Source: Batillaria attramentaria
Taxonomy: Eukaryota; Mollusca; Gastropoda; Batillariidae
Length of the DNA: 64,000 nucleotides
Assembly (NCBI GenBank): GCA_018292915.2
Contig: JACVVK020000213.1
Location: 970,001 to 1,034,000 of the forward strand
Direction of reading: 5' to 3'
This document shows positions 31,285 through 40,890 of the stretch, one piece after another. A program made the translations under genes and the position numbers. The notes beneath the pieces were generated by a model. The model was not told where the DNA came from and ran no database searches. It saw nothing but the letters and a program-made list of their open reading frames with translations. The first letter of the stretch is position 1; each line of letters begins with the position of its first letter.

Positions 31285-31855
31285 CTCTTCCCCAGACGAA
31301 TCTCTTAGTGGCGGTACACGAATGAAACGAGATATTTTTAGCCTGAGAGGACTGACCCACATAGATTTCCAAAGCTGCCTGTCAAGACATGTCTCACGGC
31401 CGATAATACACACAGCCAACTCGAGATGACACGTCTAAATTTAGTCTACCCGATGCTTATAAACAGGCGCTTGTCGACTTGGCCGTCACACGCCGCGGCT
31501 CGGCCATAGTGACAAGCCAACGTATAGGTGTCTCTACGTTCCACGCTATATTATATACCAAAAGGTACCGATACCGACACTCACAAAGACTGTCCTTTAC
31601 ATTTTACAAAACCTTGAATATTTCTTGTTGATTACAGCACTAAGTCTTGAGAGTTTTGCTTTTCTTCACCTTTTTTTTTTTTTTTTTTTTACCAGTGTAT
31701 GAATGTAAGAATACTGAAAGCTCATCTGTTTGTGTGTATTTCCTTCACAGCGGATGACTTAGCTCGGCAAGTCCCCCCCCCCCATCCCCCCCCCCCTTTT
31801 TTTTTTTAGCTTTTCAGTATTTCCTTTTTTACACTTCAAACAGAAGTTCCCGTAC

Positions 31856-31864
31856 ATATAAAAA
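31856..31864 (+). promoter_or_regulatory. Candidate TATA box of UBA-RING copy 2
   Basis: ATATAAAAA lies about 200 bases upstream of the chosen start codon. An alternative TATAAA at 31458-31463, paired with a 5' UTR intron ending at the TTCTAG acceptor 32038-32039, would mirror the arrangement of copy 1. The sequence alone does not decide between them. Confidence 0.35.
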
Positions 31865-32056
31865 CTACACAGGACAAGCTACATAGTGTTTCGACTGGCC
31901 CGTAGTTACATATACTTTCATTTTGATCCAAACAAACGACTCGTCCATAAATATCCGCTCATAAATACCTTTCGTCTGGTACAGACTAGCAAAGCAATTA
32001 ACTTTATAAAACACATTAAAGTGTCAATATCACTTCTAGCGACACCTAGCGATACA

Positions 32057-32965
32057 ATGGCTTCTGGTGGCGGCGAGGAAGAAATCTCTGCTGCCGTTGA
32101 AGCCGTTACAGAATTGGGTTACACTCGAGAACAAGTACTAGATGTCTACCGGCAGATGGCTTCAGGCCATCCTGAATCACACAGAACTTCCGAGGGCCGG
32201 AACTCGACCACCTCTTCATCAGACAGGAGTCACCAATCGCAGCGCGCTGGGAAGGACGTCATATCCGGAAACTCCAGCCACGTGACTTCCTGTGGTGGAA
32301 CTCCTTCCATCGGTGCTGCGTCGTTGTTGCTGGCTGTTGATGCAATCCATGGTGGTCTAATTTTAGCAGGTGAGAGATCACGTGACAGTGAATATTTAAC
32401 TGAGAGGTTGCATCACCCATACACAGAAGACGCGGCGACTTTCACGAGTTTTAGAGATCAAGGCGAAAGCGGAGAGGAACTCAAAGAGACTTTGGGTTTT
32501 GACGGGGAAGAAAACAAAGTTGAAGACGACACCATGACCGATAGATGTTCCAGTCGGGTTGCTGTCCCGGACAACATGCAGGGAGTTCAGCCAACACCAG
32601 TAACATCTAACATGGCTTCTGCAAGTGGTGAGACAACAGCATCTGCCACTGAAGAGATCAAAGAGAATGTTTCTCCTAAGTCGTGCGCCGACAGAGATGC
32701 CAAAGCGATGGACAAACGGGAAGGAACTCAGTCAGGCGCAAGGGAAAGAACTCGCCGACTCAGACAGAAGGTCCGCGTGCTGACGATTGAGAACCGGAGG
32801 TTGAAGGAACGTCAGACGTGTCGTCACTGCAGGGAAAGACCCGTGTCCTTGACCTTGCTGCCTTGTGGCCATTTTTGCTTTTGCCAGGAGTGCGGTGCTA
32901 CGTTTCACGCATGCCCAGTGTGCCGGAAAACAATTCTCGCTGACGTCAGAACTATTGTTTCTTGA
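32057..32965 (+). CDS. UBA-like + IAP-type RING protein lacking BIR domains, copy 2
   Basis: Paralogue of the gene at 19842. I chose the ATG at 32057 (302 residues). It places the UBA-like segment (residues about 10-36, AAVEAVTELGYTREQVLDVYRQM) near the N-terminus as in copy 1, and it follows a possible acceptor TTCTAG (32038-32039) whose context resembles copy 1. The frame is open further up to 31886, but that stretch looks like UTR. The RING spans residues 255-289 with all eight zinc ligands in the same spacing as copy 1, preceded by a charged helix and ending ADVRTIVS. The acidic S/T linker is diverged, while the last 60 residues are almost identical. Inferred role: E3 ubiquitin ligase. 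The two copies lie on the same strand, 11 kb apart, with the Ig-C1q gene between them on the other strand. Confidence 0.87.
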   Translation: MASGGGEEEISAAVEAVTELGYTREQVLDVYRQMASGHPESHRTSEGRNSTTSSSDRSHQSQRAGKDVISGNSSHVTSCGGTPSIGAASLLLAVDAIHGGLILAGERSRDSEYLTERLHHPYTEDAATFTSFRDQGESGEELKETLGFDGEENKVEDDTMTDRCSSRVAVPDNMQGVQPTPVTSNMASASGETTASATEEIKENVSPKSCADRDAKAMDKREGTQSGARERTRRLRQKVRVLTIENRRLKERQTCRHCRERPVSLTLLPCGHFCFCQECGATFHACPVCRKTILADVRTIVS

Positions 32966-33089
32966 CCAAGGAACCTGTCCCTTGTGAGGGAGAAATTTAC
33001 AGTGATACTGTGATTGTTGGTATGTAACTTACTGAAGTTACATGTAAAAAAAACAAACAAAAAACCTAAAAGGTCTTGAGAGTGCGATG

Positions 33090-33960
33090 TGTAACTTATG
33101 GAAGTTAAAAAGATCTTGAGAACAATGTGGCTTTTAACTTATGACAGCTCCTAAGTGGCATTTCACTCATAGACGATGGTGAAAATGTGTGTCGTTACGA
33201 TTGTGGAAGCTGGAATGTGATATTTAATCCATGGAAAACGAGAAAATGTGATCATGATGTTAAATGTTTTCAAATATCAGTATATTTATTTCTGGTGTTT
33301 TTTTTCTGATGATTTACGGATTTACGTATCTTACTCATGGTGAAATCTTTGATGTTAAGAATGTGACACATGTAATTAACATATGGTAGCTAAAATGTGA
33401 TATTTCACTGATGAAAGTTGGTGAAATGTGAATACAATATATTATTTCTCGTGATATTTTCATGATATTTTCGGATCATGAAAAGAAGCTTAGAGATCAC
33501 ATTTTAATCATGGTGGAATGTGCGATCTTAAGAATGTGACTTATTTAAGCTGGAACGTGCTATTTAAATCATGTAAGATTGTGAAAATGTGAATATCATG
33601 TAAGATGTTTTCGAATATCCGCATATATTAATTTCTGGTGATATTTTTACAGATAGCCTGGAGGTCATATTTAAATCATGGTGGAACGTATAATGTTGAG
33701 AATGTGACATTTAACTTATTTCACCTGGAATGTGACATTCAATTTATGTGAGATGTTGAAAATGTGAATATAATGTTAACAGTTCTCAATTATCCGCGTA
33801 TATTAATTTACTTTTTTTTTTTGCTCATGACGTTGCTGCAATGTTGTGATTTTAAGAATGTCACGGTGATTATCTATCTTTATGGAATCTGAAATGTGGT
33901 ATTTAATTTATGGAATGTGGTGAAGATGTGATGTAAAACGTCTTCATAGTCTCAACTCTC
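33090..33960 (+). repeat. Diverged tandem repeat, about 170-bp period, in the probable 3' UTR of UBA-RING copy 2
   Basis: About five degenerate units share AATGTGA, (A)TTTAACTTATG, GTGAAAATGTGAATA and ATATCCGCATATATTAATTTCTGGTGATATTTT. Anchors fall at about 33256, 33430, 33600 and 33770. Confidence 0.65.
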
Positions 33961-34165
33961 ATTTGCTAGTGAATTTTTTTTTCTCAGAACGTTTACAAAC
34001 TTTACCTCACTTTTCATGTACAGTCTGTGATTATGAAACCTGTGTTGTTGTGAAGATCGGATGCTGAGAAAGAGTGCAATATTTCGAGTTCTTATGTATG
34101 CTCTTGTACCAGTGAATGGTTTTACACCTAACAGTGTTCATGGAAACACACCCTGAAGCCTTCTA

Positions 34166-34171
34166 AATAAA
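34166..34171 (+). terminator. Polyadenylation signal AATAAA
   Basis: AATAAA in TTCTAAATAAACC lies 1.2 kb after the stop of UBA-RING copy 2, with a T-rich stretch about 50 bases further on. No better signal lies between, so a long 3' UTR is likely. Confidence 0.5.
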
Positions 34172-34313
34172 CCATTATCGAAGGCACATTTTAGTTGAAT
34201 TGTCTTGTTCTGTTCATTTAATTTTTTTTCCTCTAGCTCTCCTCATCTTATTATTCACTTTTAATGTCAAATCAATATTTTCGCAGCTGAAACTCAAGCA
34301 GGGCATTCAACAG

Positions 34314-34314
<1 letters not shown>

Positions 34315-34386
<72 letters not shown>
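34315..34386. repeat. (CA)n microsatellite
   Basis: A CA run with one AACACA interruption. Confidence 0.95.
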
Positions 34387-34388
<2 letters not shown>

Positions 34389-34495
34389 CGTGCATTTGTG
34401 GTCTTTGACTACACGCGGGATATATTCCCCAGCTTTATATTCTCCGGGGCACTTCCTGCTCAAAGCTGGATATACTCCCTCTGGTCTAAACCAGA

Positions 34496-34638
34496 CAGAG
34501 CGTTGGACTCTCAATGCTCGAGGAGCGGCTGGGGCCAAGTATTTGTGCTGGCCTTTTTTTTTCTCGTTGCCCCGTCTTTGACATCTCCCTTACGTAGTGG
34601 AAAAGGACGTTAAACTCCCAAACACCCAACACCCACCC
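34496..34638 (+). mobile_element. SINE family 1, head truncated
   Basis: It begins inside the tRNA-like head (CAGAGCGTTGGACTCTCAATGCTCG), lacks the box B region, and retains the body and GGACGTTAAACTCC tail. Confidence 0.8.
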
Positions 34639-34818
34639 TAAACCAGGTATACTCCACGCTCACACGCCAGATTTACTCCCAAGCTGGAAACACTCCACTA
34701 ACGAAACAAATCATTAGCCTGCATGTGGTTTAGATTGGAGGGAATGCATCCAGCATTAAAGCGGGAAGTGCCCCGGTGTATACTGAGCTTGCGAGTACAT
34801 TCCGTGTGTTACATCCCC

Positions 34819-34823
<5 letters not shown>

Positions 34824-34874
<51 letters not shown>
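34824..34874. repeat. (GA)n microsatellite
   Basis: A pure GA run of about 51 bases. Confidence 0.95.
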
Positions 34875-34877
<3 letters not shown>

Positions 34878-35344
34878 CCCACGTCACTAATATGACGAAA
34901 AGAAATTTTACGTCATCCTGAAAAAACAGTGACACACGGAAATTTCGTCACTGGTTTCTTTCCGGAAACCATTGGTTCCTGGGCGAGACTGTAGATTGAC
35001 CACTCGTCTGCGCTACACATGAGTCTTCGTGAACTACACCCCCTGGACCCCCGAGTATAGAACGGGTGGGTCACCCCGAATAATCAACCACCAGCGACAC
35101 CTCTGCTTCTCTCAGAATTCAAGCAGTTTCGAAAGGATTTCACATAAGTGACGAAACAAACCGCTATCCACAGAAACGGCCAACAGGAGATTTGTTACAG
35201 ATAGAAAGAAACCGCGAGAACAGTTGTAAAAACTCTTTCAGACTTCCTCAACAGACTAAGGAATATACAGCAGTATTGGCAATACCTAGGAGAAAAAAAA
35301 GGAAAGAAGAAGATTGAAAAGACGAAGAAGAGGAATTAAAAAAA

Positions 35345-35591
35345 ATGGCCGGGCACACGGTAATGACCGCCTTCTTACTGACTACAAACATTCTGAGTTC
35401 GACAACGCGTCTTCATCCAGACGATGGTCGCTGTATGCTCGACCAGCCTGACATATGCAGCGAAATTACGGTCCAGGTCCAGACGACGAGTTTGCCCAAA
35501 TGCGTTGAATGGTGCACACGCTGTCAGGCACATAGCAAGTACTGTGCGGACTCCTGCCGGCATGATTTCGTGGTCCGCAGAGCAACGAAAG
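35345..35591 (+). CDS. First exon of a secreted six-cysteine protein, copy 1
   Basis: I do not recognise the family. The ATG follows AATTAAAAAAA. Residues 1-21 are moderately hydrophobic (MTAFLLTTNILSS) and could be a signal peptide. The mature part has C30, then C38-x14-C53-x3-C57-x2-C60-x6-C67-x3-C71, followed by RHDFVVRRAT. The last six cysteines and the HDFVVRRAT tail are shared in exact spacing with the exon at 39555, which makes both real. The likely donor is AAAG|GTATGA after 35591 (phase 1); beyond it the frame runs into a (GT)n tract. An acceptor at 37362-37363 (TTTTTCATTTCAG) would close the frame after a few codons, but this join is speculative. The cysteine richness suggests disulfides and an extracellular role; function unknown. 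Confidence 0.7.
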
Positions 35592-35687
35592 GTATGAGCG
35601 GCCTGTATCCTTTGACTTCTTCTTCTTCTTATTTTGTGTTAGAATCGGAGACAGGGCATCTCGTACCTCCAAAGAAACCGTTGCGGA

Positions 35688-35720
<33 letters not shown>

Positions 35721-36213
35721 GGGTGGGGGGTGTGAGGGGGAAGAAGGGGTGAGGGGGGGTATAAGAGAGAGGGTTGCTCGTACATATAAAGCAAGATGGC
35801 CACCAGCCCAATATGTTGTTTCCATTCAGTAACCTGCTGTCGTCACAGTCGTTGTGTCATGTGTGCTGCCCGGGCGCACACGTAGGCTCTTTGACATCAA
35901 GCATGCTGACATAAAGAAAGTACTGGAAACCCTTCCCGTGCCTCTTTGCGCTTGCAAAAACCCAAACACATGGGGTGGTGTTAGCTCGCCTAGCTGGTTG
36001 ACGTCACTAACTTTTTGACGTATGCGAGGATCAACATGGGTGAATGAATTCTTGTAACAAAGTAACCCTTTGACAGAGTAACTTCCCGCAGGTCTGACAG
36101 GCCTTAACAGGTGACAGACGATTGTTTACTGGTATCGGAGAAGAGAAACACTCAGACTTTCTCCCTCTTTCTTTTAGACGCGCGCTTGTCTGTGTGTATA
36201 TGTGCGCGCGCGT

Positions 36214-36293
<80 letters not shown>

Positions 36294-36319
36294 CTAAAAT
36301 TCATTGGTTGTTTTTTTTG
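35592..36319 (+). other. Putative intron of six-cysteine gene copy 1 with repeats
   Basis: It contains (GT)n-G-rich sequence at 35691-35760 and an end segment of the GTTGTTTC-family element at 35786-35830 (AAGATGGCCACCAGCCCAAT). A (CA)n lies at about 36217-36290. No exon is recognised. Confidence 0.5.
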
Positions 36320-37268
36320 TTTAACTTAATTATTACAGAAATCAGTAGAGCACAGGTTTTTAATGCTGTGATGGTCTCCGTGAAATTTTTTCTCCGTCCG
36401 CGTCACCGTTAAAAACGACCGTTTATCTTGTCGTTTTCACTATATAAGCCCTGTAAATGGGCTTTTTAGGGTATGCACAAACAATGCGTGTTTGTGGGTA
36501 CAGAAATGCGCAGAACTCCGCTCTAAATACGGTTACTGTTAGACAAGACATGCATTGTTGACATACTGAAAATGTACCCCCCTTCAGAATGATGAAACAT
36601 TTACGAACATTGAACAGTTTAGTCAGAAAACACTTCCTTTGGTGTTGTGAAGTTCCCTTGCCACCGCATGTGCAGGTAAGTATGAAATATGATATCCACG
36701 TGAGCCCCCCCCCCCCCCCTTTTTTTTTGGACATGGTTGTGTCATATCAAAAGTTCATTGAAATAGCTTTGGTACAAGAAAGTGTTTTCTGACTAAACTG
36801 TTCAATGTTCGTAAATGTTTTCCGCGATACATGTCACCTGCAGTGACCTGATAAGTACACAAGCATCAAATACAGCCGCTTTACAGGGTCCTTTGAATCA
36901 ACGGCCAAACTAATGGCCGCAATTATCCAGGAAGCATCATTCTGACGAGGGTAAAATTTCAGTATGTCAACAATGCATGTCTTGTCTAACAGTAACCGTA
37001 TTTAGAGTGGAGTTCTGCGCATTTCTGTACCCTCAAACACGCATACTTTGTGCACACGAGTGAGTGAGTGAGTTTTTAGGGCTTAAAGCCGCGCAAGGCA
37101 CAAAGACTAATTCGCGGCTGACTTTGTGCACACCCTCAAAAGCCCATTTATAGGGCTCATATAGTGAAAATGGCAAGATAAACGGTCGTTTTTAACGGTG
37201 ACGAGGATGGAGACCATCACAGCATTAGGGGCCTGTGCTCTACTGATTTCTGTAATAAAAAGTTAAGG
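36320..37268. mobile_element. Large imperfect palindrome (about 950 bp) with inserted retroposon
   Basis: The left arm (36320-36645) and right arm (36765-37268) are reverse complements over most of their length. Shared landmarks include TTACAGAAATCAGTAGAGCA, CACCGTTAAAAACGACCG, GCGCAGAACTC, AATGCATGTCTTGTCTAAC and AACATTGAACAGTTTAGTCA. The right arm also has an unmatched stretch of about 110 bases (36829-36938) and a 63-bp insert at 37058-37120. A fold-back transposon or MITE is the likeliest origin. Confidence 0.8.
37058..37120 (-). mobile_element. 63-bp truncated retroposon with 13-bp target duplication
   Basis: It is flanked by ACTTTGTGCACAC at 37045-37057 and 37121-37133. On the minus strand it reads CAGCCGCGAATTAGTC ... 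GCGCGGCTTTAAGCC and CTAAAAA, with an (ACTC)n tail. AGCCGCG and CGCGGCT can pair. A second copy lies at about 52498-52562. Confidence 0.88.
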
Positions 37269-37549
37269 ATCAAATTTGCTCTACGTCGTTCCGCATTTTG
37301 CCTAGCCTATAAGGATGATGGTGATGTGGTGATGATAAGGAGGATGATGATTTTTCATTTCAGCGAAACACGACAAGTGACTAAAAAGACTGAAGCTTCT
37401 GACAGTCACGACACAGGCGTTCTGGCGGCGGTGTCCTTCGCCTTTGGCTGGTGCTTCCATTCCTGCTGCCGATGACTGATATGCTTCGGCTTCCCACAAA
37501 CCTGGTTTCGGTCGGAACTGTGTACTGTGCAGCGTCCTCTGTGACACAG

Positions 37550-37657
37550 AGCTTACATGATTAGGTCGAGTGGTTTACGGCGAAAGACTAGCCCCTCGAT
37601 TGAACCATCGAGGGGTTAGTCTTTCGCCGTAAACCACTCGAACTAGGCATGTAAGCT
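37550..37657. repeat. 108-bp hairpin (51-base arms, 6-base loop)
   Basis: The arm from 37550 (AGCTTACATG...) to 37600 pairs with 37607-37657 (...CATGTAAGCT). The core GTGGTTTACGGCGAAAGACT matches exactly, and the loop is TGAACC. A few mismatches occur around ATTAGG/CCTAG. Confidence 0.92.
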
Positions 37658-38236
37658 GTTTATACCACGAGCATTCAGACTAGTACCTCCACTCCTCTGG
37701 TCGCAGACATTTTCTGCGACATTTTGTTTTTCTGTACGGGTGACTAGTGACTTTTGTACCCCCTCAAAATTCTGCGTACTGACTTGTGAGGAAATTTCGC
37801 CCCCAAAAGTGAGCAAAATAATTGTGCACCGGGCGTGACGTATGAGTTCCAAATGTTTGAAACGACGCACTTTCTGATTGATGACGTAACTGGAGTGTGT
37901 TTCTGTGAACTAGTAAAGCACTGAGTGGGTTATGGAAAGTCAAAACTCACACTTTCGCTCTCTTTTTCATTACTATTTTCGGACGTAAAGCACTCATAGT
38001 TAACTCACTGAAAGTTTGCATTGGCGAGTAGTGTAAAACAGAAACACACTGTTGCCTCCCTGACGTCCCGACCACTACTGTGAAGGAGTCACTGGCGTGG
38101 ACATGCTGGCACTTCACATTGAAGCTGGACATCGGTTAATCAGAAGGACAAGGTAATGTCCAGTCGTTTCTGCACCACAGAGAACAATATTCTGGAGAAA
38201 TGTCGGATACATTTTCTTTTTCGGGGGTGGGGGGGG

Positions 38237-38622
38237 GGTACAGTCAGCGAGCATTGCTGTACCACGGTCCAGTCACTTGGAACAGCCTGCCTTACCATGT
38301 ACGCCATGCAGAGTCAACGGACTCTTTTAAAACTGCTTTGAAATCCTATTTCTTCCGGCTGTACTATACAGACTAACTTCTTACCTTCACTGTCACCATC
38401 ATTGTCATTTTACGATGTCGTGTTAAGATGTATCATAGCTGTGTGTATGTAACGTGTATGTGACGTCTATTTCATACATGTGTATGTAATGTGTAATGTA
38501 TTTTTCATTTGTATCTCATGTGTATGTATTGACACTATACTGGCTATTGTGAGGCGCCCAGAGCTCCAGCAGGAGGTTGGGCGCCAGACAAATCCTCATT
38601 ATTATTATTATTATTATTCTTA
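38237..38622 (+). mobile_element. 5'-truncated CR1-like non-LTR retrotransposon, 3' part
   Basis: From 38238 one frame reads YSQRALLYHGPVTWNSLP, then TDSFKTALKSYFFRLYYTD and a stop. This is the usual C-terminus of such ORFs. The 3' UTR ends GAGGCGCCCAGAGCTCCAGC...GGGCGCCAGACAAATCCTC with an (ATT)n tail to 38618. It begins right after a G-rich run, so it is 5' truncated. Confidence 0.8.
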
Positions 38623-38805
38623 CAGTGTAGCGTATAGCGTACCACAACACGAAGAACCATTAGTGTCCATCGATGTGTTCAAGGAACTAAAGAAAGACTC
38701 TAAACTTAAGTTGTTGTTTTGGCTTTGTATTTTTTTGTAAACTTAAGTTAACATCTGCCGGACATCATGTCGCCAACACAGGACACAAGAAGTTTTATTG
38801 AGTAC

Positions 38806-38811
<6 letters not shown>

Positions 38812-38875
<64 letters not shown>

Positions 38876-38910
38876 GATGATGATGATGAAGAAAATTTAT
38901 TTCTCAACGG
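38812..38910 (-). mobile_element. Retroposon 3' end followed by (CAT)n and (GA)n
   Basis: On the minus strand TTTTACCGTTGAGAAATAAATTTTC leads into (TCA)n and a roughly 60-base (TC)n. The 3' motif CCGTTGRRAAATAAA recurs at 43678-43697 (plus) and, more diverged, at 16510 (minus). Confidence 0.6.
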
Positions 38911-39143
38911 TAAAAGTTTTGACGGAAAAACTTACGTCAGTTTGCAAACTTGCCGTTGCTGATACTACAAACGATTAGAGAAAAGCAAATAATAAGAATA
39001 AAAAGACAAAAACAAAAACAGAAACAACAACAAAATTGAAGAAAAAAATCTGGAACCAGAGAATACAGTCACGCACATTCGCAGACACCCGCTCGCGTGC
39101 AGGCACACCAATTCATTCGCACGTATTACAAACACACCCGCAG

Positions 39144-39147
<4 letters not shown>

Positions 39148-39199
<52 letters not shown>

Positions 39200-39210
39200 G
39201 CGCGCGCGTA
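39148..39210. repeat. (CA)n-(CG)n microsatellite
   Basis: About 50 bases of CA followed by a short CG run. Confidence 0.9.
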
Positions 39211-39554
39211 AAGGACAAACATTTATAGTTCCATTTAGAGAGAGAGACACAGAGAGAGAACCCCTTCGGTAAGCGGTGTTCTCATAATCAAAGCAAACAC
39301 ACGATAACAATTTCAGTATCACTGTTATTCGTCAGCGATAAGTTCTACCAACGTCACCTGGTACGAAGACTTCATCTGATGGGAATGATTTCTTGGCGCG
39401 AGTATGTTTTTTGTCACAAATGATCTGACACACTCGCCCCCTTCTTATTCAACTGTGGTTCAGAAAAGCACACAGTCTTGACCTGTTTCACAAGTACCCT
39501 AACCGGAAAACTGCTACAGGGAACAGCTTCGTCTCATCACGATCGAAGGCGAAA

Positions 39555-39768
39555 ATGGCGTTACAAAAAGGAATGCTGTTGTTCCTAGTTTATGTAGTAA
39601 ATCTTATCTCCCTGACGCTGTCTACGACCTCGTGCCACAAAGTCAACGCTCAAATCCGGACAAGAACTCTTGGAGAATGCCGCCGGTGGTGTAAGATGTG
39701 CCACTCGCACAGTCGCTACTGTCTTGGGTCGTGCGACCATGATTTCGTCGTCCGAAGAGCCACAGGGG
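39555..39768 (+). CDS. First exon of a secreted six-cysteine protein, copy 2
   Basis: Paralogue of the exon at 35345. Residues 1-24 are a strong signal peptide (MLLFLVYVVNLISLTLSTT). The mature part has C27-x14-C42-x3-C46-x2-C49-x6-C56-x3-C60, then DHDFVVRRAT. Both copies share WC, HS.YC and the HDFVVRRAT tail. The homologous donor position is after 39768 (GGGG|GTTTCA, phase 1), but CAGTG|GTATGG nine bases later is a stronger site, so the end is uncertain. If unspliced, the frame would run to 40082 through sequence unlike copy 1. Remaining exons are not identified. Unknown family; probably extracellular and disulfide-rich. Confidence 0.7.
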
Positions 39769-40202
39769 GTTTCAGTGGTATGGAATTTTTTCTTCTTCTT
39801 GATAATCAGATTACCTCATTGTCGACCTTGACCACGCGCTGTGGAATTTCCCCGTGGCCCACTCACTGTGTGCGTGAACAGCCCTTGCCAAACGGGCCGA
39901 TTTTAGCAATTTTTCGATTTGTTTTTGAGAGAGGTCTTCCTTGGATGTTTCCTAATCGAATTTGGCATGGTTTCAAAGATAATTATAAGTATTTTTATGG
40001 AAAAATATATTTTTGGTTGGAAAAATTGGGCATAGCGGTCTCAGTGAGAGCGGAGATAACATGGGCTTTGGGTGCTTGGTAACAGCGTCCTCAGGCTACG
40101 TACCAGAGATGCAAAGTTGGAGGAAAACGCTATATAATCCTCTTACACATAACGTTCGTGAAATGGTCGTGAAATAGTTAATAACAAGTACATTACCGCC
40201 GG

Positions 40203-40440
40203 CGCTTAATCCCATTTACTTGAATGGCTCAAAGCACCGCGAACTGAACCAGTTATATGCACGCTTAGGTGAATCACACGCATTCTCTCACACACCGGAC
40301 ATCAACACATTACAGTTGCGTGGTGCGGAAGGTCCTCTCAGGTATTTCAGGTTCGGGGTTTACAATTACCTTTTGAATTTTTTTGTGGGTCGAATATTTG
40401 CGAAGCAGCCGGAGTACCCGGAGAGTATCCCCGGGTGAGC
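40203..40440 (-). mobile_element. SINE family 2, body and 3' part
   Basis: It matches 62965-63190 (TGAATGGCTCAAAGCACCGC, ATTCTCTCACACACCGG, CCGGAGTACCCGGAGAG) but lacks the tRNA-like head, which is unusual since 5' truncation is expected at that end in minus orientation. Confidence 0.8.
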
Positions 40441-40619
40441 CACCGCGGAACCAACGATCCCATGATTCCTTTGCGCCCATGGCGTACCTTCAGCTAGATT
40501 TCAGGGAGCTGACGTCAAAGTCGATCTCGGTCGCTGATCTCGCGAATACACCACGACGCTTACCACTTTCCCTGTATGATCAAGCCTTCAGTCCATGATT
40601 TTCACACCTGACATTTTAA

Positions 40620-40622
<3 letters not shown>

Positions 40623-40683
<61 letters not shown>
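40623..40683. repeat. (CA)n microsatellite
   Basis: A CA run of about 61 bases, ending next to a SINE head. Confidence 0.95.
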
Positions 40684-40687
<4 letters not shown>

Positions 40688-40704
40688 TCGTGACTAGTAC
40701 CCTG

Positions 40705-40890
40705 GGGGAACCGGGATAGCCGAATGGTAGAGCGTTGGACTCTCAATGCTCGGCTTGTGAGTTCGGAATCCCGGCTGGAGCCGAATATTTGTGCTGGCCT
40801 CCCCCCCCCCCCCCCTCGTTGCCCCGTCTTTGATATCACCCATATGTGGTGGAAAAGGACGTTTAAACACCCAAACACCCACCCACCCTC
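40705..40890 (+). mobile_element. SINE family 1
   Basis: Full length with a C-run expansion (40800-40815) in the middle and a GGACGTTTAAACACCC tail. Confidence 0.88.

Noticed and set aside
31886..32056. Upstream ATG extension of UBA-RING copy 2 (57 extra residues)
   Set aside because: The stretch has no similarity to copy 1, overlaps probable promoter/UTR sequence, and the downstream ATG aligns with the copy 1 start.
39769..40082. Continuation of six-cysteine copy 2 to 175 residues without splicing
   Set aside because: The part after the conserved HDFVVRRAT tail has no counterpart in copy 1 and follows plausible donors, so it is more likely intron.
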